Notes: generated by a model from the letters alone, not told the origin. Positions 35,277 to 44,297 are shown, numbered from the stretch's first letter. The stretch: 64,000 bases of DNA from an uncultured Desulfomonile sp. (GCA_903952205.1 CAJBEZ010000036.1:62001-126000), one strand, 5' to 3'. Program-made: numbers and translations.

Positions 35277-36284
35277 TTGGCAAAGATATTTTACGATCAT
35301 GACGCTGACCCATCTTTTTTACAGGGCAAGACGGTTTCAATCATAGGATATGGCAGTCAGGGACACGCTCATGCCCTTAATTTGTCGGATTCAGGCGTCA
35401 AAATAGTTGTTGGTCTCGACAAATCCAGTCGCAGATGGACTAAAGTAGGACAAGATGGTCTTGAAGTCATGGAGGTGGATTCCGCAACCCAAAACGCCGA
35501 CATAATCATGATACTGGTTCCTGACGAAATTCAGGCAAGCCTATATCGTGAAAAGATCGCCCCAAATCTGGGCAAAGGGAAGATCCTAGCTTTCGCCCAC
35601 GGTTTTAACATTCATTTTGGCCAGATTACACCACCACAAGATATTGATGTTTTCATGATTGCGCCCAAAGGGCCCGGGCATCTAGTGCGTAGAATGTATA
35701 AGACCGGATTCGGGGTACCGGCCCTGCTGGCCGTCCATCAAGACGCGAGCGGCAAATGCAGGGAAACCGGCATGGCTTATGCCAGAGCCCTCGGCGCTAC
35801 CAGGGCCGGCCTAATTGAAACTACTTTCGCAGAAGAGACTGAAACAGACCTTTTCGGAGAGCAGGCGGTTCTTTGTGGAGGCGTGACAGAGCTGATCCAG
35901 GCTGGCTTCGAAACATTAGTGGGAGCTGGTTATCAGCCTGAAATAGCTTATTTTGAATGTTTACACGAACTCAAGCTTATAGTGGACTTGATTTATGAAG
36001 GCGGAATAGGTCGGATGAGGTATTCAGTTAGTAATACGGCAGAGTATGGAGATTTGACACGCGGACCACGAATTATAACTGAACAGACAAGACAAGAAAT
36101 GAAAAAAATCTTGAACGAAATCCGCAGTGGAGAGTTTGCAAGAGAATGGATCCTGGAAAACGCGGCGGGTCGGCCGGTTTTCAAAACCAAAGAAAGATTG
36201 GGGACCGAGCACCCAATTGAAAAAGTCGGCCATGAATTAAGATCGATGATGAGCTGGATTTCTTCGGGTTTGGAAGAAAAATAG
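35277..36284 (+). CDS. ilvC: Ketol-acid reductoisomerase
   Basis: 335 residues, class I length. It isomerises and reduces acetolactate or acetohydroxybutyrate in branched-chain amino-acid synthesis. The N-terminal Rossmann domain has [26 protein letters not shown]. The catalytic knotted domain has [38 protein letters not shown] (Mg-binding Asp and Glu), [33 protein letters not shown] and [13 protein letters not shown]. The start is TTG with GGAG eight bases upstream. The loop [13 protein letters not shown] carries serine and arginine after the second strand, as in NADPH-preferring forms. It is monocistronic here. Confidence 0.96.
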   Translation: MAKIFYDHDADPSFLQGKTVSIIGYGSQGHAHALNLSDSGVKIVVGLDKSSRRWTKVGQDGLEVMEVDSATQNADIIMILVPDEIQASLYREKIAPNLGKGKILAFAHGFNIHFGQITPPQDIDVFMIAPKGPGHLVRRMYKTGFGVPALLAVHQDASGKCRETGMAYARALGATRAGLIETTFAEETETDLFGEQAVLCGGVTELIQAGFETLVGAGYQPEIAYFECLHELKLIVDLIYEGGIGRMRYSVSNTAEYGDLTRGPRIITEQTRQEMKKILNEIRSGEFAREWILENAAGRPVFKTKERLGTEHPIEKVGHELRSMMSWISSGLEEK

Positions 36285-36325
36285 TTGAAAATTATTTCCG
36301 GTAGTCTCCTTCACCTGATTGAACT

Positions 36326-36351
36326 GGGCACGGCCAGATGAAATCGTGCCC
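36326..36351 (+). terminator. Possible terminator of ilvC
   Basis: GGGCACG (36326-36332) pairs with CGTGCCC (36345-36351) around a 12-base loop, 42 bp after the ilvC stop. Only three T residues follow within the next six bases, so it is a weak intrinsic terminator at best. Confidence 0.4.
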
Positions 36352-36402
36352 CGTTTCGAACACTGGAATTTACAAGATTATAATTTATAAATTGAGGCCG
36401 GA

Positions 36403-36432
36403 GAGCCCTGATTATTTTTCCAGTCAGGGCTC
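36403..36432. repeat. Nine-bp inverted repeat hairpin in the ilvC-AAA gap
   Basis: GAGCCCTGA (36403-36411) is a perfect complement of TCAGGGCTC (36424-36432) across a 12-base, T-rich loop. No T tract follows, so it is not a standard terminator on the plus strand. It lies within the 296-bp gap 36285-36580, which otherwise shows no gene. It could be a second stop for ilvC readthrough or a regulatory structure before the AAA gene. Confidence 0.5.
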
Positions 36433-36580
36433 CAAACCGTAACAACATTTAATTAGGATGTCTTGCCCGCATTCACATTTTATGATTTTGCGCTATGTGT
36501 CTAAGTTAACTGGGAATGGTGGCCCTGACGCATGACGACACGAGAAGTGGACACTTTTATCAGAAAGGTTCTTTTCGGTT

Positions 36581-37798
36581 ATGATCAGAAGTATCAAAAT
36601 CAAGAATTTTAAGAATTTCAAGGAAGCCGAATTTGATGTTAGGCCTCTAAATATTTTTCTCGGACCCAATGGTTCTGGAAAATCAAATCTGGGGAATTTT
36701 CTTCTGATGCTTAGTTTCCTTGCGTCTGGGCCTCTTAGCAGCGCCTTTGGTCCCGGTCCCTTTACTTTTAGACAAACATTGAGTCGTAAACATCGAGATT
36801 CGGAGGATGGCCAGGATTTTGATCTGGGGTTAGAAATAACGCTTCAAGTTGATGACATTAATTATACCTATCGTCTTGTTTTTACCGAAATTAGACGAAA
36901 CGAATATCTTATCAAGGAAGAAACACTACAAGAAATCCAGGGAGAAATTCTGTTCACTATCTCTGATGTTAAGGCTCGCGAATCAAAAATGGCCCAAATG
37001 AGGAAAGGGCATGCTTGGAATGACGCTGAAAAACGAATTAGATCAGTTGCGCAATACCTGTCAAAAATAAAAAGGTACAGATTTGTACCAGATTTGATCA
37101 AAAAACCTACTGCAATTCAGGATTCGTATTTATTGGATCATACTGGAGAGAATCTTGCGGCAGTACTCCACTACCTCGAGAAAAACTATCCTGATAATTT
37201 TTACCGTACTGTCGAGGAGGTCAAAAGAGCCGTTCCAGGAATAAAACGAATTTTTACACCCCACTTAGGAGATCCTGGGCAAGTTGGCATAGGGGTGGAA
37301 GAAGAACAAAAAACCGGATATTTTGTGGGCCCTCAGCTTTCGGATGGATTCCTCGTCTTTCTATCTTTATGCACTCTATTTAATTTACCGGACCAGCCTC
37401 GCATATTCTTCGTAGAAGAACCGGAGACATTCCTGAATCCAAATCGATTAAGGGTGCTCTATGGGCTCATAAACCGATATGTGGCCGACAATCCTAACAA
37501 ACAGGTTTTGATGAGTTCTCACTCTCCGTATTTCATAGATTGGTCAGATAACGCGCCGGAGGACCTAACCTTGATGTTGGAAAAAGATGGTTGGGTTGAG
37601 TTGCGAAACTTGAAGGGCTCTCGTGATCTACGACATTTTCTAGAGGAAGACCCGTGGGGTCGTGATTGGGTGGAAAAGTTTTTTAGAGCTGATTTTGCTG
37701 ACGACCCTTTGCCGAAGTTCTGTCCCCAAGAAAAAGAAACATTAGTCGGCGAAATGGCTATCCCTGTCGAGATTGAACAGAACAAAACCGAACCTTGA
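36581..37798 (+). CDS. Stand-alone AAA_21-type ATPase (RecF/OLD-like ATP-binding protein)
   Basis: 405 residues. It begins IRSIKIKNFKNFKEAEFDV, with Walker A LGPNGSGKSNLGNFL at about residues 28-40. Walker B is IFFVEEPETFLNP, and VLMSSHSPYFIDW supplies the switch histidine. The middle is a helical/charged insert. This is the pattern of SMC-like AAA_21 ATPases, which occur in OLD nucleases, retron effectors and many defence modules, but also alone with unknown roles. The C-terminus shows no TOPRIM domain, and no partner gene lies on either side: a 296-bp gap precedes it and a 256-bp gap follows. Codon use looks more A/T-rich than the neighbours by eye. The function is not assignable. Confidence 0.8.
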   Translation: MIRSIKIKNFKNFKEAEFDVRPLNIFLGPNGSGKSNLGNFLLMLSFLASGPLSSAFGPGPFTFRQTLSRKHRDSEDGQDFDLGLEITLQVDDINYTYRLVFTEIRRNEYLIKEETLQEIQGEILFTISDVKARESKMAQMRKGHAWNDAEKRIRSVAQYLSKIKRYRFVPDLIKKPTAIQDSYLLDHTGENLAAVLHYLEKNYPDNFYRTVEEVKRAVPGIKRIFTPHLGDPGQVGIGVEEEQKTGYFVGPQLSDGFLVFLSLCTLFNLPDQPRIFFVEEPETFLNPNRLRVLYGLINRYVADNPNKQVLMSSHSPYFIDWSDNAPEDLTLMLEKDGWVELRNLKGSRDLRHFLEEDPWGRDWVEKFFRADFADDPLPKFCPQEKETLVGEMAIPVEIEQNKTEP

Positions 37799-38054
37799 TC
37801 TCACTTGCACAGAAAAACGACGATTCTGATCCAGAACATGTGGTCATTTCATGCCATTCAGTTTTGAATCGCGACACTGTTTATGTTTCAAGATAACAAT
37901 AATACGATGGGTGAGCCAGGAATCTTAAAAATTGTACGTTCAAAAATGAAACAAGTAGCAGAATAATTTGGAACATGATAATTATTGGGATCGATATCTT
38001 TCAAAACCGTCACCCGGCAAAGATTAAATCATCATCATAAGAAGGAGCGCTGAG

Positions 38055-38984
38055 ATGGGTTTTTTGCAGATCCTGACTTACTTGAGTGGCTTGGTTTTCG
38101 TGATCGCATTCGCTGCAAAATTATTAAAGTATGCGACGATGCCGATGCACGTACGGTGGGAACTGTATCCAATACCTCATGAGGGGAAAGAATGGGGTGG
38201 ATCTTTTTATGAGGAAGTGGATCATTGGAAAAAGACACGTCACAAAGATCACATGGCCCAATACAGGTTCATGGTACCAGAAGTTCTTTTTATAAAGGCC
38301 TTGCATGAGGATAACAAGTCTTTATGGTATTGGTCGTTTCCGTTTCACATGGGGCTCTACCTATGTATTGGCGGCTTGGCTTTCTTAGCCATTGGAGCGG
38401 TTTTACAGATTTTGGGCATGGTTCCTCAGAATTCAGCTCTCGCAAGTCTATTTCAGTCATTGACCATCGTTTTGGCTGTTCCGGGCTATGTATTGGGAAC
38501 AATAGGGATACTAGGGCTTATCGTTAAAAGAAAAACCGATTCCGGCCTTGCTGACGTCACGGCTCCAATAGATTTCATGAACCTGATATGGCTTGGGCTA
38601 CTGTTTGTCACAGGCTTCATAGTGTGGCTTCAGGACCCTGGCTTTGTAGTTTCCAGAGCATATTTTGTGAGTCTTTTGACATTCAGCCCGATGAAGGAAC
38701 CAATGGGCCTCATTCATGTGATAAACCTTTTGGTATTCATAGGTTTCTGGGCTTACTTCCCTTTTACTCACATGACACACATGGTGTCCAAGTATTTCAT
38801 GTGGGACAAGGTAAAGTGGGACGACGATCCAAACAGAGGGGATCCAGGAATGGACTCCAAGATAAAGAAGTATCTTGCCTATCCAGTTACCTGGTCAGCC
38901 GAGCACGTGGACGCCCAAGGGGGCAAGAAGAATTGGGCCGATGTTGCCACCAGCAATCCTTGGGAAGCTAAGGAACAGAAATAA
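38055..38984 (+). CDS. NarI/DsrM-like membrane cytochrome b subunit
   Basis: 309 residues, five or six membrane helices. The first helix (LTYLSGLVFVIAFAAKLL) is followed by a hydrophilic stretch of about 70 residues. Further helices then carry histidines suited to bind two b-type hemes (FPFHMGLYLCIGG; GLIHVINLLVFIGFWAYFPFTHMTHMV). The FTHMTHM end is typical of the nitrate-reductase gamma superfamily that includes DsrM, TmcC and HdrE. It would pass electrons between menaquinone and the iron-sulfur subunit encoded 14 bp downstream. GAAGGAG precedes the ATG. Which named complex it belongs to cannot be settled from sequence, because no DsrJ, DsrO, DsrP or multiheme cytochrome gene is adjacent. 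Confidence 0.82.
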   Translation: MGFLQILTYLSGLVFVIAFAAKLLKYATMPMHVRWELYPIPHEGKEWGGSFYEEVDHWKKTRHKDHMAQYRFMVPEVLFIKALHEDNKSLWYWSFPFHMGLYLCIGGLAFLAIGAVLQILGMVPQNSALASLFQSLTIVLAVPGYVLGTIGILGLIVKRKTDSGLADVTAPIDFMNLIWLGLLFVTGFIVWLQDPGFVVSRAYFVSLLTFSPMKEPMGLIHVINLLVFIGFWAYFPFTHMTHMVSKYFMWDKVKWDDDPNRGDPGMDSKIKKYLAYPVTWSAEHVDAQGGKKNWADVATSNPWEAKEQK

Positions 38985-38998
38985 GTGGAGGAGTTGAT

Positions 38999-40615
38999 AT
39001 GAGACCTGAAGAAATATCGAAAAAAACCGAGCAGCTTGTTAATATTAAGATCGAGGATTTGCCTCCTCTTCCTCCTCCTTATACGAATTATGAAGAAACC
39101 CCTATCACCCCATTGAAGGAAGAACAGAAAAAGAAGTGGGAACATTCACTTGATGGCGTGAGTGCCCTGACCCTTCCAAGACCGGAGACTCCGGAGGAAG
39201 AAGAAAGACTCGTCAAGTTATTTCTAAGTGGTCTTGAGAAACTCATGACCAAGGAAAATAACTGGACATTTCTTCAGCCCTTGATGCTATCGATGGAATA
39301 TTGCGCTAAGTGTCAAACTTGCGCTGACGCGTGTCCGGCTTTTGAGATGAGCGGCAGAAAAGACATATACAGACCAACCTTCAGAGCTGACGTTTTGCGG
39401 AAGATAGCCAAGAAATATTTGAGCCCGGGAGGGAAAATACTTCCGGGTTTCAGGGGCCATGACATTGACCTCAATTGGGAGACTATAGCCAGACTGGCCG
39501 AACTATCCTACAGATGCACACTATGCCGGCGTTGCACATCGGTATGCCCGGTAGGTGTCGACAATGGCTTGATGAATCACGAATTACGTAAGATTTTCAG
39601 TCAGGAAATGGGAATTGCCGGCCCGGAGATTCATGAAAAAGGATCCGTAAAGCATCTCAAGTTTGGTTCCAGTACTGGGATGACTAAAGCGGCAATAGCG
39701 GATATCATAGAATACCTTGAAGACGACATCGAAGAAAAAACCGGCAAGAGCATCAAAATCCCTCTGAACAAAAAGGGCGCTGAGATTCTCTTGATCCACA
39801 ATGCGGGTGAATTCATGGCATGGCCTGAAAACCCGATGTCATTCGCAATTCTTTTTGACGCTGCAGGGATAGATTACACGCTGTCTACAGAATTAACGGG
39901 GTACGACGGAGTCAATTATGGGCTTTGGTATGATGACGTTCAATTTGCGCGGGTGGCTTTAAAACATCTGGAAATAGCCCGTGACCTAGGTGTAAAGAAA
40001 ATAGTCATAGGTGAATGCGGTCACGCGCATAAAGCCCTTTCTGTGATCGCGGATAGACTGCTTCCCGGGGAACAGATGATACCCCGTGAGAGTTCATATA
40101 CTTTACTCAACGAGATAGTAAAATCCGGCAAGATAAAGTTTGATCCCTCCAAGAATGATTTCCCTGTAACATTGCATGACCCCTGCAATGTAGTTAGACT
40201 AATGGGCATAGTTAAACCCCAGAGAGAGGTGCTTAACGCTATATTTCCCCCGGGGCGTTTCAGGGAAATGGAGCCGCACGGCGTGGAAAATTATTGCTGT
40301 GGGGGTGGATCCGGTTTTGCGATCATGAGTTCCGGAAACTTTACCGACTGGAAACGTCTTGTTTCAGGTCGAAAGAAACTTAGTCAAATACTGAACGCGT
40401 TTCAGGGAGAAATGGACCCTTCAATTAGAAAAATGGTCTGCGCCCCGTGCTCAAACTGCAAAGGCCAGATCAGGGACATGCTTGAAAGCTACGAAGTATT
40501 TGAAAAGACAGGGATTTGGTATACCGGCCTAGTCGAACTGATGGTTAACGCTATGGTTGATCAGGAAAAGCCATTCCTTGAATGGCCTGGTGACGAGGAT
40601 GATGACGACATGTAG
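38999..40615 (+). CDS. HdrD/DsrK-like iron-sulfur protein
   Basis: 538 residues. A proline- and glutamate-rich N-terminus of about 85 residues leads to two [4Fe-4S] motifs (CAKCQTCADACP and CTLCRRCTSVCPVG). CCG-domain cysteines follow: LHDPCNVVRLMG, YCCGGGSGF and CAPCSNCKGQ, the ligands of the special cluster that handles thiol/disulfide chemistry in HdrD and DsrK. The end is very acidic (EDDDDM). With the preceding cytochrome b it forms a two-subunit DsrMK/HdrDE-type module, probably coupling menaquinol oxidation to a disulfide acceptor such as DsrC trisulfide, or the reverse. That role is inferred from the family. It is followed by a strong bidirectional terminator. Confidence 0.85.
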   Translation: MRPEEISKKTEQLVNIKIEDLPPLPPPYTNYEETPITPLKEEQKKKWEHSLDGVSALTLPRPETPEEEERLVKLFLSGLEKLMTKENNWTFLQPLMLSMEYCAKCQTCADACPAFEMSGRKDIYRPTFRADVLRKIAKKYLSPGGKILPGFRGHDIDLNWETIARLAELSYRCTLCRRCTSVCPVGVDNGLMNHELRKIFSQEMGIAGPEIHEKGSVKHLKFGSSTGMTKAAIADIIEYLEDDIEEKTGKSIKIPLNKKGAEILLIHNAGEFMAWPENPMSFAILFDAAGIDYTLSTELTGYDGVNYGLWYDDVQFARVALKHLEIARDLGVKKIVIGECGHAHKALSVIADRLLPGEQMIPRESSYTLLNEIVKSGKIKFDPSKNDFPVTLHDPCNVVRLMGIVKPQREVLNAIFPPGRFREMEPHGVENYCCGGGSGFAIMSSGNFTDWKRLVSGRKKLSQILNAFQGEMDPSIRKMVCAPCSNCKGQIRDMLESYEVFEKTGIWYTGLVELMVNAMVDQEKPFLEWPGDEDDDDM

Positions 40616-40634
40616 ATAGGGATTGAGTAAGAAC

Positions 40635-40671
40635 AAAAAACGGTCGGTTCAATATGAGCCGACCGTTTTTT
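40635..40671. terminator. Bidirectional rho-independent terminator
   Basis: Six A, then a 10-bp stem (CGGTCGGTTC at 40641-40650 with GAGCCGACCG at 40656-40665, one G-T wobble), a 5-base loop and six T. It is symmetric and serves both the HdrD-like gene (+) and the oxidoreductase operon (-), which converge here. Confidence 0.93.
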
Positions 40672-40688
40672 GTTTGAGAGATCAGCTC

Positions 40689-41639
40689 TTATTTTTCAGG
40701 TTTCTCACTGCATAACTCTACAAGTTTATTCCACCTTTCAGTGACTTTGTCCTGAATTTGCTGAGTAAAACGTTCATCCAAATGCCTGTAACGACCTTGC
40801 CCTTTAAAGTAATCGGAAACGGGTTTTAGTTCTTTCGGTTTCCTATTGAGCTTCCATGCCCCGTTTTCTACTTCATATAGCGGAAAAACACCTGTATCAA
40901 CGGCTAATTGTCCGTATTCTATAGCCTTGTTGGGCGGTACTCTCCAGCCGGTAGGACAGACAGACAGAATGTGAATGTATGACGGCCCATTAACTTCTTT
41001 CGCTTTTTGAATCTTTTTCTGAAGGTCGGTAAAAAAAGTTGGGCATGCCGTCGCTGTATAAGGAATCCCATGGGCTGCGGCAATGGCAACCATATCTTTT
41101 TTCCATGTCGATTTGCCCTCAGGTTCCAGTTTTCCTGTTGGAGATGTCGTTGTAGTCGCCCCGATTGGGGTAGACGACGATCTTTGAATACCTGTGTTCA
41201 TATAGGCTTCGTTATCCACACACACATAAATAACTTTGTGCCCGCGTTCAATCATGCCGGACAACGCCTGGAATCCGATGTCCGTAGTTCCGCCATCCCC
41301 ACCCATGGCCACAATTGTAACATCTTTGTTTGGGATCCTTCCCTTGCGGCGTAAGGCCTTTAGGCCCGACTCCACGCCGGAGGCTACCGCAGCCGCGTTC
41401 TCGAATGCCACGTGAATCCAGGGGATGTTCCAGGAGGTCAGTGGGTAAGGCGAAGAAATTATTTCCATGCATCCGGTGGCCATAGCCATGATCATGTCGG
41501 GCCCAATGGCTTTAAGGACATGCCTTACCGCAAGGACCTCCGCGCAACCCTGGCAAGCGCGATGACCGGAACTTATGTATTCTTCCATCGAGAAATTCTT
41601 TATTGGTTTAATGACTTTCTTTTTTTCGGTATCAGCCAT
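40689..41639 (-). CDS. porB: 2-oxoacid:ferredoxin oxidoreductase, beta subunit (TPP-binding; pyruvate type likely)
   Basis: 316 residues. Thiamine-pyrophosphate subunit with GHRACQGCAEVLAVRHVLKA, CMEIISSPYPLTSWNIPW and the TPP/Mg motif MGGDGGTTDIGFQALSG, then VDNEAYMNTGIQRSSSTP. The order of short subunits in this operon (gamma, delta, alpha, beta) is that of four-subunit archaeal-type pyruvate or 2-oxoisovalerate oxidoreductases. Cysteines in the N-terminal CQGC and CMEI motifs match the cluster-binding pattern of the family. Start ATG 41639 follows GGAG by six bases; a TTG at 41651 is an alternative. It is last in the operon. Confidence 0.9.
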   Translation of the reverse strand: MADTEKKKVIKPIKNFSMEEYISSGHRACQGCAEVLAVRHVLKAIGPDMIMAMATGCMEIISSPYPLTSWNIPWIHVAFENAAAVASGVESGLKALRRKGRIPNKDVTIVAMGGDGGTTDIGFQALSGMIERGHKVIYVCVDNEAYMNTGIQRSSSTPIGATTTTSPTGKLEPEGKSTWKKDMVAIAAAHGIPYTATACPTFFTDLQKKIQKAKEVNGPSYIHILSVCPTGWRVPPNKAIEYGQLAVDTGVFPLYEVENGAWKLNRKPKELKPVSDYFKGQGRYRHLDERFTQQIQDKVTERWNKLVELCSEKPEK

Positions 41640-41662
41640 GTTATTCTCCAATCAGGCGTCGC

Positions 41663-42826
41663 TCAACCTCGCACACCATGAATGTTGTAGCCTTGATTTT
41701 TATTAGCCAGAGCCGTTTCAAGCATCTTGATTATGTCTTCCGGCGTAACATCTCTACCGCCCAAACCTGCAATCACATTATATATATTGGGGCGCTCCTT
41801 CTCGTGATACATTATCGATTGAATTTCAGTGGTTACCGGACCGTTTGCAGCCCCGAATGAAACCGCACGATCAAGCACCAATAAATTCTTGGCGCCTGAA
41901 ATGGCGTTCTTAATATCGTCTACAGGTAGAGGTCTCCATAATCTAAGTTTAACCAGACCGACTTTTTTCCCTTGCTCTCTCATTTTATCCACAGCCAATG
42001 ACGCTGTCTCGCAGATGGTTCCCATGCCTAAAATTAAAGTTTCCGCTTCTTCGGTTTTATAAAGCTCTACCGGTGAATATTTTCTTCCGGTGAGAGCAGC
42101 CAACTCATCCCAAGCCTGTTTAATAACAGGGTAAGAATTCCAAAGGGCCTGGTCCTGTGACATCTTGGCTTCAGCATAAATCTCCGGCATTCCAAATGCC
42201 CCCATAGTCACCACTTTGTCCGGATACAGTTTATAAAGGGGTTTAAATGGCGGGATATATTTTTGGGCCATTTCCTTGGTCCAAAACTCAATCGGTTCTA
42301 TAACGTGGGTCAGGTTGAATCCGTCTACGTTTATCATCACAGGTAAAGACACTTTGGGATCTTCGGCCACTCTGAACGAGTGAAAGATCGAATCGTAGAC
42401 CTCTTGTCCATTTTCGCAGAATACTTGAATCCAACCTGAATCCCTCACCATCATTGTATCTGAATGGTCGTTCCAGATTGACAACGGCGAACTGAGAGCC
42501 CGATTGGCCAAGAACATAACCATCGGAAGCCTCATGGAGGATGCTATGAAAACAATTTCAGACATTAGAGCCAGGCCCTGGGCGGCTGTGGCTGTGAATG
42601 TTCGAGCACCCGCCGCGGACGATCCACAACATACGCTCATGGCGGAATGTTCCGACTCGACCGGAACAAACTCGGCGTCAAGTTCCCCAGAAGCGCACAA
42701 CTCCGACAAATGCTCCACGACGTGAGTTTGAGGGGTTATAGGATAGGCCGCTACAACATCAACATCGCATAGTCCCACTGCCTCGGCTGCAGCGATTGAA
42801 ACTTCTATACCTACTTTCCGGCCCAT
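41663..42826 (-). CDS. porA: 2-oxoacid:ferredoxin oxidoreductase, alpha subunit
   Basis: 387 residues. Contains the pyrimidine-binding and transketolase-like domains: AEAVGLCDVDVVAAYPITPQTHVVEHLSEL, FVPVESEHSAMSVCCGSSAAGARTFTATAAQGLALMSE, and the second half GKKVGLVKLRLWRPLPVDDI with LVLDRAVSFGAANGPVTTEI. The start is ATG 42826, directly after GAGGAGG and next to the delta stop; the open frame runs further upstream to 42865. It couples oxidative decarboxylation of a 2-oxo acid (pyruvate most likely) with CoA to ferredoxin reduction. Pyruvate and 2-oxoisovalerate enzymes cannot be told apart with certainty by eye. Confidence 0.9.
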   Translation of the reverse strand: MGRKVGIEVSIAAAEAVGLCDVDVVAAYPITPQTHVVEHLSELCASGELDAEFVPVESEHSAMSVCCGSSAAGARTFTATAAQGLALMSEIVFIASSMRLPMVMFLANRALSSPLSIWNDHSDTMMVRDSGWIQVFCENGQEVYDSIFHSFRVAEDPKVSLPVMINVDGFNLTHVIEPIEFWTKEMAQKYIPPFKPLYKLYPDKVVTMGAFGMPEIYAEAKMSQDQALWNSYPVIKQAWDELAALTGRKYSPVELYKTEEAETLILGMGTICETASLAVDKMREQGKKVGLVKLRLWRPLPVDDIKNAISGAKNLLVLDRAVSFGAANGPVTTEIQSIMYHEKERPNIYNVIAGLGGRDVTPEDIIKMLETALANKNQGYNIHGVRG

Positions 42827-42828
42827 CT

Positions 42829-43119
42829 TTAGTCCTCCTCCATCACGATGGCTTTGGCGGGGCATTCATAAGCGCAAATGCCGCATCCTTTGCAATAATC
42901 GTAATTCCAAACAAAAATGTTTTTCTCCAGGTCAGGAGAGATTACGGCGTCCGGGCACATCACGTAGCATCTCCAGCACCTAATGCACGCGTTTTCATCA
43001 TATTTAGGTTTCTGCGAACGCCAGGTTCCGGTATGATAACAGGATGCGTTCCCCGGTTCAGTTATAACTCCGCCGGCTTCTATCTCCTGCCAGCTTATTT
43101 GTTCCATGGGTTTAGTCAC
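42829..43119 (-). CDS. porD: 2-oxoacid:ferredoxin oxidoreductase, delta subunit (2x[4Fe-4S])
   Basis: About 96 residues. Small ferredoxin-like subunit with two cluster motifs, CIRCWRCYVMCP and CKGCGICAYECP, that passes electrons from the TPP site to free ferredoxin. I use the GTG start at 43119, which lies six bases after GGGAGG; the open frame extends to ATG 43143. It sits between gamma (67 bp upstream) and alpha, the usual arrangement. Confidence 0.92.
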   Translation of the reverse strand: MTKPMEQISWQEIEAGGVITEPGNASCYHTGTWRSQKPKYDENACIRCWRCYVMCPDAVISPDLEKNIFVWNYDYCKGCGICAYECPAKAIVMEED

Positions 43120-43186
43120 TATTGCCTCCCTTAATCTCCTCATTTGACTCGGTGAGGGTTAAGTTTAATTGAGCCTGCAAATCATG

Positions 43187-43732
43187 TCAGCAAATTGTCG
43201 TTTCTTCGAAAGCTCTTTTCATAGCTTCAATATTTCTAGCCGCAATTTTCCCAAAACGTTTTTTGAAGGGTTCAATCAAGGAATCTACGCTGACAACTTC
43301 TATCGCTTTGACCAAAGCTCCAACCATTGTAGTGTTGGTTATGGGAAGCCCAATAACCTCCTTGGCGATCTTGGTGGCGTCGGTCAAAGCCAGGCGACCT
43401 TCAAAGGAAATTTGTTTGCGGATGGTCTCGGGACTTTCCGAGGAATTGATGACAAGCAAACCGTCTTTGCTGAGTCCATCTACCGGGTTTGCTATATCGA
43501 GCAAAGAGGGATCAAGAACAATAACCACGTCAGGTTTATAAACCTTGGATCTCAATCTAACCGGCTTGTCGTCGACACGAGCAAATGCCACGACGGGCGC
43601 TCCCCTGCGTTCAGGACCAAAACTGGGAAACGCCGTGGCGAACTTCCCCATGTCAATAGCAGCCTGGGCGACTAATTCAGCCGATGTTACGGCCCCCTGA
43701 CCCCCTCTGCCATGGAATCTTATCTCGATCAT
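43187..43732 (-). CDS. porG: 2-oxoacid:ferredoxin oxidoreductase, gamma subunit
   Basis: 181 residues. It begins [26 protein letters not shown], the POR_N-like gamma signature, and includes [28 protein letters not shown] and [12 protein letters not shown], all typical. It binds CoA and completes the four-subunit enzyme. It begins 12 bp after the HTH gene at 43745 and so appears co-transcribed with it. Confidence 0.92.
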
Positions 43733-43744
43733 AATTTCTCCTTT

Positions 43745-44152
43745 TTAATCAAATTCCTGGTTTTCTCTGAGTTGGATTTTTCTGATGTCGGAGTACTTGA
43801 GTTGGTCGTTTAAGATTTCGATACAGCTTATTATATTCAGTTTAGCCTGGGAAAGCTCCAATATTTCAGAACTCAACAATTCTTTTTTTTGCAGGCGTGC
43901 CTCTATTCGTTCATTTAACAGATTTAGGTGCCTCATGTCCGTGTTGAAAGAATCTTCTTCTTCAGTTGTGTCTGAATCATTTATGTCTGAAATTGTCTGT
44001 ATTAGCTTGACATCCCATTCATCGGTCTTTTTCCACCGGGCTATTGTAGCGGGATGTACTCCCAATTTTTTAGCCATTTCTTTGTTGGTAATTCTACCAC
44101 GATCTTGTAGAAATGTTTTTTCGGCGTTTTTTCGATCCTGGTTCTTTTTCAT
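43745..44152 (-). CDS. Small HTH protein resembling the N-terminus of phage terminase small subunits
   Basis: 135 residues. Residues about 8-50 read AEKTFLQDRGRITNKEMAKKLGVHPATIARWKKTDEW, an HTH whose sequence style (GRITNKE[LM]A..LGV...TI.RWK..D.W) is that of terminase small subunits (phBC6A51/gpP-like). An acidic linker follows, then a helical, coiled-coil-like C-terminus rich in Leu, Glu, Asn and Lys (about residues 65-135). No terminase large subunit, portal or other phage gene is near. It is 12 bp upstream of the oxidoreductase gamma gene on the same strand and looks like the first gene of that operon. It may be a domesticated DNA-binding protein acting as regulator, which is inference. 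Confidence 0.7.
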   Translation of the reverse strand: MKKNQDRKNAEKTFLQDRGRITNKEMAKKLGVHPATIARWKKTDEWDVKLIQTISDINDSDTTEEEDSFNTDMRHLNLLNERIEARLQKKELLSSEILELSQAKLNIISCIEILNDQLKYSDIRKIQLRENQEFD

Positions 44153-44204
44153 TCTAGTTCCAGACGCGTCATGTTGATGTTCTGGTGTGTACCAAATATT
44201 AATT

Positions 44205-44232
44205 ATTATCAGAAAAAAGCTGAATCATTCAA
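44205..44232 (-). promoter_or_regulatory. Candidate promoter of the HTH-por operon
   Basis: On the minus strand TTGAAT (44232-44227) and GATAAT (44210-44205) are 16 bp apart. The -10 matches five of six and the -35 four of six consensus bases. The predicted start lies about 45 bp before the HTH gene. Confidence 0.4.
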
Positions 44233-44297
44233 TCAATATTTCATGTTTCAACAATCTGAAAAATGTAACTTCATATTAAAAGACCGATGGATTTCAG

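Noticed and set aside
36581-37798. PARIS, Septu or retron type defence system around the AAA ATPase
   Set aside because: No effector nuclease, reverse transcriptase or TOPRIM gene on either side. Only a 27-codon frame near 37883 lies in the downstream gap, with no coding character.
43745-44152. Remnant prophage suggested by the TerS-like HTH
   Set aside because: No large terminase, portal, integrase, attachment repeat or other phage gene is found around it; flanks are por and uvrC.
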